NCBI GenBank assembly: GCA_011390535.1
Contig: JAABSF010000182.1
Span: forward strand, 1 to 6,112
Source of the DNA: Deltaproteobacteria bacterium
GTDB lineage: Bacteria > Myxococcota_A > Polyangia > HGW-17 > SLPX01
Length of the DNA stretch: 6,112 bases
Direction: 5' to 3'
Shown one piece after another: positions 5,733 through 6,112 of this stretch (within the stretch, counting starts at the first letter, position 1; each line of letters starts with the position of its first letter). Under the pieces are notes generated by a model, which saw nothing but the letters and a program-made list of their open reading frames with translations, had not been told where the DNA came from and ran no database searches. Made by a program: the position numbers and the translations under genes.

Positions 5733-5749
5733 AGTTGTATCAAACCTTC

Positions 5750-6112
5750 TTAGAAGTAATATCTTACCCCGATGGCGCCGTCCAGAAACGCTCCAACACC
5801 CGGAAACAAACCTATACCGGGGACAATCTCCCCAAAGATATCCAACGGAACATTGTTTAAGTTAAACGCCACGCCGATTGGCACTCTGATCCCAAACCCC
5901 CAATAACCGGATCTTCTGTCCCCCCCCCAGTAGGAACGCTCATAGTCATCATCAAACCAGAAACCCATTTTACCTCCCACACCGATGTAAAGAGGCAAAT
6001 CAAAGTCGGCGGTCTGAGTCAGCATGATGTGAAATTTGTAGTCTACGTGGAGATACAAGTTGGCCCTGCCCCAATATCCGAAACCCACCCCAAAATCCAG
6101 CGCGTGACGAGG
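5750..6112 (-). CDS. Outer-membrane beta-barrel, DUF3996/BAPKO_0422-like (C-terminal part)
   Basis: The frame enters from the right edge and ends in TAA at 5750-5752, giving 120 visible C-terminal residues; the true start lies outside. A GTG at 6088 is in frame, but coding continues before it (RHALDFG), so it is not taken as the start. The fragment alternates hydrophobic and polar residues as in transmembrane beta-strands: LDFGVGFGYWG, LYLHVDYKFHIM, DLPLYIGVGGKMGFWF, IRVPIGVAFNL, LDIFGEIVPGIGL. It ends in GAIGVRYYF with a terminal Phe, the usual signal for outer-membrane barrel assembly. The phrases LHVDY, LPLYIGVGG, PIGVAF and the end match my recollection of the DUF3996 family, named from Borrelia BAPKO_0422, an OmpA-like small barrel. 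A loop near DDDYERSYWGGDRRSGYWG is rich in charge and aromatics and is probably exposed or periplasmic. Its cargo or role is unknown. Confidence 0.8.
   Translation of the reverse strand, partial: PRHALDFGVGFGYWGRANLYLHVDYKFHIMLTQTADFDLPLYIGVGGKMGFWFDDDYERSYWGGDRRSGYWGFGIRVPIGVAFNLNNVPLDIFGEIVPGIGLFPGVGAFLDGAIGVRYYF

Noticed and set aside
5423..5865. Plus-strand frames overlapping the cyclase end and the convergent gap
   Set aside because: They are out of frame with the GGDEF domain, cross the hairpin and run opposite the beta-barrel gene; no ribosome site or domain is seen.

Overview
The window reads as chromosomal DNA of a Gram-negative bacterium of moderate G+C content. It encodes two lipoprotein-type secreted proteins and an outer-membrane beta-barrel ending in a C-terminal phenylalanine. 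It also has an FHA-GGDEF diguanylate cyclase and a class II CPD photolyase. Asp/Thr-rich linkers, Cys-containing lipoproteins and FHA-GGDEF proteins suit the former Deltaproteobacteria (Myxococcota, Bdellovibrionota or relatives). That placement is an inference from gene content, not from a marker gene.

Layout, left to right. (1) 1-675, minus strand: the N-terminal 225 residues of a secreted lipoprotein that runs off the left edge, with an extended -10 promoter near 709-717. (2) 676-878: a divergent promoter region. (3) 879-1373, plus: a thioredoxin with an intact WCGPC site and charged extensions at both ends. (4) 1560-3038, plus: a class II CPD photolyase. (5) 3039-3122: the gap between convergent genes, with a possible hairpin and a 10-bp direct repeat. 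(6) 3123-4469, minus: an unrecognised lipoprotein with a repeat-built Asp/Thr linker. (7) 4470-4721: a divergent region holding a candidate 35-residue small gene with a very good ribosome binding site. (8) 4722-5645, plus: the FHA-GGDEF diguanylate cyclase, followed by a 10-bp perfect hairpin. (9) 5750-6112, minus: the C-terminal 120 residues of a DUF3996/BAPKO_0422-like beta-barrel that runs off the right edge.

There is no sign of one large shared system. The thioredoxin and photolyase are co-directional with no obvious terminator between them and may be co-transcribed, as a redox/light-damage pair. The small gene and the cyclase may form a second unit. The other three genes are envelope proteins on the opposite strand. 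No phage, CRISPR, tRNA, rRNA or intact transposon was seen. The least explained items are the 35-residue gene, the linker repeats and two-start arrangement of the central lipoprotein, and the hairpin after the cyclase.
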